Source of the DNA: a virus
DNA length: 31,857 nt
IMG/VR virus record: IMGVR_UViG_3300037247_000138
Coordinates: 1-31,857 of that record
Strand: one strand, 5' to 3'
In this document: piece after piece, positions 30,310 through 31,857 of the stretch
Position numbering within the stretch: position 1 is the first letter of the stretch
Layout: each line of letters begins with the position of its first letter
The notes under the pieces: model-generated
The model's database searches: none
Seen by the model: the letters and a program-made list of their open reading frames with translations, nothing else
What the model was told of the DNA's origin: nothing
Program-made: the position numbers and the translations under genes

Positions 30310-30726
30310 TTACTTCTCCTGTGGTGTCGGTAATTCTTCTGCCTCGCCTTCGAATGTTTGTCCCGTCGTCTGCGCTGTCGCGAGTAGCGCTTTCAATTCG
30401 CCAATCGTCAGGTCTTCCAAAACAACGGTGCCGGCAGCACTAATCTGTGCCTCGACTCGCGAGAGCTTCGGTACGCTGAATTCTAACATACGCACGACGA
30501 TGTCGAGTGCACCTTTAGGGTCGTCGAGCGCGACATATTCGAGCCAGAACTGGAACTGTTCCATGTTGCGATCAGTTAGTTCGGCGATTGCGGTCCGCAA
30601 TCTGGCCGTGGCGAGCTTCTTGCTCGCGTCCGAGGTTCTGGTGAGCCCCGCTTCAGCAATGCGACGCGCGGATTTTTGGTCCGGTGACAGACGCGCGTCG
30701 GCTTTCTTTTCGAGTTCGGTTCTCAT
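30310..30726 (-). CDS. Terminase small subunit candidate
   Basis: A 138-residue helical protein. Residues 1-50 are basic and rich in Arg/Lys/Ala (DARLSPDQKSARRIAEAGLT), suitable for DNA contact. The centre (FQFWLEYVALDDPKGALDIV, then EFSVPKLSRVEA) resembles the oligomerisation region of small terminases, where DPxxALxxxxxLxEYxxPKLxR is recurrent. The C-terminus is acidic. The ATG is fused to the preceding stop (ATGA). It would recognise the packaging site and regulate the large subunit, encoded 2.6 kb downstream. Assigned from pattern and operon position only. Confidence 0.5.
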   Translation of the reverse strand: MRTELEKKADARLSPDQKSARRIAEAGLTRTSDASKKLATARLRTAIAELTDRNMEQFQFWLEYVALDDPKGALDIVVRMLEFSVPKLSRVEAQISAAGTVVLEDLTIGELKALLATAQTTGQTFEGEAEELPTPQEK

Positions 30727-31139
30727 TCTTTGTATTTACAAACCGTGGGGCCTGGGTCGATCGTGTCGAACCTTGCAAGCGCTTCGACGATGTAACGATT
30801 TTGCACGTAGTAAGCCTCGCGTTCGCGCATTCTGCTGTCTTCGCACGACTGAGTGTCGAATTTGCCACTCTTATCTTGCAAGTAGTGCGTAAACTCGTGC
30901 ACGATCAAACTCGATGCAAAACTTTGCTCGATGTCAGAATACTTCTCGTCGATATAAACAACGTCGCTGTCATCGTACCAGCCAGCGACATTGCACTCGT
31001 TACCACCACAGACATTTTCAACGAAAAACGAGTGCTGCTCAAACGAAACTTCCGGCAACTCCGCCTTCTCGTAGCCAGAGAGCATCGCTGTCCATGAAAG
31101 GAAAATAGCTAAGTATTCGATGTAGGTGTCTTCAGACAT
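30723..31139 (-). CDS. HExxH zinc metalloprotease-like protein
   Basis: A 138-residue protein with zincin motif VHEFTHYLQ (His81, Glu82, His85) and a likely third ligand among Glu106/Glu108 in MREREAYYVQNRY. The N-terminus (TYIEYLAIFLSWTAMLSGY) is mildly hydrophobic but not a clear signal peptide. Four Cys residues (44, 49, 99, 133) could form disulphides if exported. Small phage zincin-like proteins of this kind are known but uncharacterised. It is the first sizeable gene of the leftward operon, next to the non-coding region, with a strong GAGGATAAC ribosome site, so it is probably made early in that transcript. Confidence 0.65.
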   Translation of the reverse strand: MSEDTYIEYLAIFLSWTAMLSGYEKAELPEVSFEQHSFFVENVCGGNECNVAGWYDDSDVVYIDEKYSDIEQSFASSLIVHEFTHYLQDKSGKFDTQSCEDSRMREREAYYVQNRYIVEALARFDTIDPGPTVCKYKE

Positions 31140-31167
31140 ATTGTTATCCTCGCAATGCTGGATCAGC

Positions 31168-31245
31168 CTACCACAAATTCCACCATAGAAACCAGCCGGC
31201 CAGGACAGCGATGAGCCAGAACACGATGAGCAGTTTTCGTTTCAT
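31168..31245 (-). CDS. Possible 25-aa membrane peptide
   Basis: The frame reads MKRKLLIVFWLIAVLAGWFL and ends WWNLW, a basic start followed by one membrane helix. The ribosome site is weak (GGGG). It would be the most upstream leftward gene. Size makes it uncertain. Confidence 0.35.
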   Translation of the reverse strand: MKRKLLIVFWLIAVLAGWFLWWNLW

Positions 31246-31287
31246 GCCCCGACAATACTCTGTTCTCAACTTCGCTGCGAGTGTAGC

Positions 31288-31301
31288 GATTCGTACGAAT
31301 C
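31288..31301. promoter_or_regulatory. Perfect 14-bp palindrome (operator candidate)
   Basis: GATTCGTACGAATC is a perfect two-fold symmetric site about 45 bases upstream of the first possible leftward gene. The size and symmetry fit a dimeric DNA-binding protein site. No matching second copy was seen. Confidence 0.5.
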
Positions 31302-31419
31302 AAGTCGCAATTCATGCGACATCGTTTTTCAAAAATAAAATATCGCGGACCCGAGAGGCACCTGCCCAGGCAGCGGGCGTAGGGCGAGCGCTCAGCGCAT
31401 CGCGGGGTACGCCCCCTTC

Positions 31420-31443
31420 TGTTCATACAGAACGTACTGAACA
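31420..31443. promoter_or_regulatory. TGTTCA-N12-TGAACA inverted repeat
   Basis: Arms TGTTCA and TGAACA flank TACAGAACGTAC. Further GTTC/GAAC half-sites occur inside and just after it (31451-31456). The pattern resembles a repressor operator with overlapping half-sites. Confidence 0.4.
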
Positions 31444-31498
31444 TTGCGATACGTTCAGCGATGTCGGCTGATTCAGCGAGTTGCGAACCGCAATGCCG

Positions 31499-31564
31499 GC
31501 ATGTCGCAGTGCGTGCGGGTTGGCATGTCGCAATGCTTGCGTGTTTAAACGCATGTCGCAATGC
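31499..31564 (+). repeat. Three direct repeats GCATGTCGCA(A/G)TGC
   Basis: Copies start at 31499, 31523 and 31551 (offsets 24 and 28 bases). Two are identical and the first has one change. The spacing is about 2.5 helical turns, which is iteron-like. Confidence 0.7.
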
Positions 31565-31632
31565 CGCACGTGTTGGGTGTACTTATCGGGCTGCAATGCC
31601 CCAAGGGTTGCGCCGCTTGGCTTACCTGCCTT

Positions 31633-31672
31633 GCCGCAACGTGGGTACTAAAGTACCCTTCGTTGTTGCGGC
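31633..31672. repeat. Nested double-stem hairpin
   Basis: The outer arms GCCGCAAC (31633-31640) and GTTGCGGC (31665-31672) enclose inner arms GGGTACT (31643-31649) and AGTACCC (31652-31658) with a two-base loop. Both stems are perfect. There is no T-run, so a terminator is unlikely; a cruciform or protein-bound structure is more likely. Confidence 0.65.
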
Positions 31673-31735
31673 TTTAGGTGTTCAAACCTTTGCCGCAAGT
31701 TGCATGTATTGCGACCAGCCAAGCGAAGGTAAGCT

Positions 31736-31773
31736 ATTGATTGCAGTGTGTATTCTATCAACCCGCAATCAAT
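31736..31773. repeat. Inverted repeat ATTGATTGC/GCAATCAAT
   Basis: Nine-base perfect arms at 31736-31744 and 31765-31773 with a 20-base spacer, directly next to the first GCAAGTTG palindrome. Confidence 0.55.
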
Positions 31774-31792
31774 GCAAGTTGAGGCAACTTGC
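31774..31792. repeat. Palindrome GCAAGTTG-AGG-CAACTTGC (copy 1)
   Basis: Perfect 8-bp arms with a three-base centre. The same arms recur 58 bases to the right with a different centre, and a single half-site lies at 31695-31702. Shared arms with changed centre mark a protein-binding site. Confidence 0.65.
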
Positions 31793-31831
31793 GGCAAACC
31801 GACAAATTGCCCCTCATAAACAGCAAGTGCC

Positions 31832-31850
31832 GCAAGTTGCCGCAACTTGC
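31832..31850. repeat. Palindrome GCAAGTTG-CCG-CAACTTGC (copy 2)
   Basis: Second copy of the palindrome, seven bases from the window edge; further copies may lie beyond it. Confidence 0.65.
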
Positions 31851-31857
31851 ATAGGGC

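Larger units (their letters stand above)
31632..31850. repeat. Cluster of TGCCGCAA / TTGCGGCA sites
   Basis: Exact 8-mers start at 31632, 31691, 31828 and 31838 (plus) and 31789 (complement), with near matches at 31562 and 31666. Five exact copies in 220 bases is far above chance. The sites recur as parts of larger inverted repeats. Confidence 0.75.
31246..31857. other. Non-coding, palindrome- and repeat-rich region
   Basis: About 610 bases with no convincing gene on either strand. Open frames exist but are Arg/Cys-rich and merely translate the repeats. It holds the separate elements listed below plus an A/T-rich patch (31325-31343, TTTTTCAAAAATAAAATAT). It must include the upstream control of the leftward operon, and it could also be an origin, packaging signal or genome end. 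No clear sigma70 promoter was found by eye. Confidence 0.6.

Noticed and set aside
31325-31343. A/T-rich TAAAAT as a rightward -10 box
   Set aside because: No acceptable -35 hexamer at 16-18 bases upstream.
31163-31561. Leftward 132-codon open frame in the non-coding region
   Set aside because: Arg/Cys/His-rich product that simply translates the palindromes and direct repeats, with no ribosome site and no fusion with a neighbour.
31499-31564. CRISPR array
   Set aside because: The three repeats are only 14 bases long with spacers of about 10-14 bases, too short for a CRISPR array; iterons are a better description.
31648-31845. Leftward 65-codon open frame at the right edge
   Set aside because: Runs through the repeat cluster; residues follow the TGCCGCAA units; no ribosome site seen.

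Overview
The window is part of a lytic-type, short-tailed (podovirus-like) bacteriophage genome infecting a Gram-negative host. The short-tail assignment rests on a T7-like run of virion genes (portal, scaffold, capsid, gp11-like adaptor, gp12-like nozzle, GNAT-fold protein, internal/ejection proteins, tail fibre) with no tape-measure or sheath gene. The Gram-negative host follows from an inner/outer membrane spanin pair. No integrase, repressor or tRNA gene was seen. The host genus cannot be told from the sequence.

Layout. Positions 1-5634 are read rightward: the end of a RepA-like AAA ATPase (cut by the window edge), a zinc-ribbon metallophosphoesterase, a chain of tightly overlapping small genes including a capsid-staple-like protein, then a lysis cluster (two holin-like membrane proteins, a tiny membrane protein, an i-spanin, a beta-sandwich protein of unknown role, and an o-spanin lipoprotein). 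Positions 5631-31139 are all read leftward and form the virion operon. In transcription order (right to left) it holds: an HExxH metalloprotease-like protein, a small-terminase candidate, a low-molecular-weight tyrosine-phosphatase-like protein, six small proteins, two adhesin-like virion proteins, large terminase, portal, scaffold, ClpP-like head protease, a five-gene enzyme cassette (two paralogous glycosyltransferases, an ATP-grasp enzyme, a membrane protein, a DUF115-like protein), major capsid protein, decoration-like protein, a small virion-associated candidate, terminator, adaptor, a nozzle split over two genes, a GNAT-fold protein, three proteins beginning Met-Cys, two large ejection-protein candidates and a tail fibre. 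Positions 31246-31857 have no convincing gene and are dense in palindromes and short repeats, which suggests a control, replication or packaging region upstream of the late operon.

How it works together. Start and stop codons are often fused (ATGA, TAATG), so translation is probably coupled through most of both operons. The leftward operon carries at least two near-consensus sigma70-type promoters with 18-bp spacers (28884-28913 and 18607-18636). A perfect-stem terminator at 16519-16543 closes the capsid unit, much as the phi10 promoter and T-phi terminator bracket gene 10 in T7.

Most notable are: (1) the glycosyltransferase/ATP-grasp/DUF115-like cassette embedded between head protease and capsid gene, a candidate virion- or host-surface-modification system; (2) a predicted seven-bladed Asp-box propeller apparently inserted inside a jelly-roll of the tail nozzle; (3) the repeat-rich non-coding right end; and (4) a beta-sandwich gene wedged between the two spanin genes, with no recognisable endolysin in the window.
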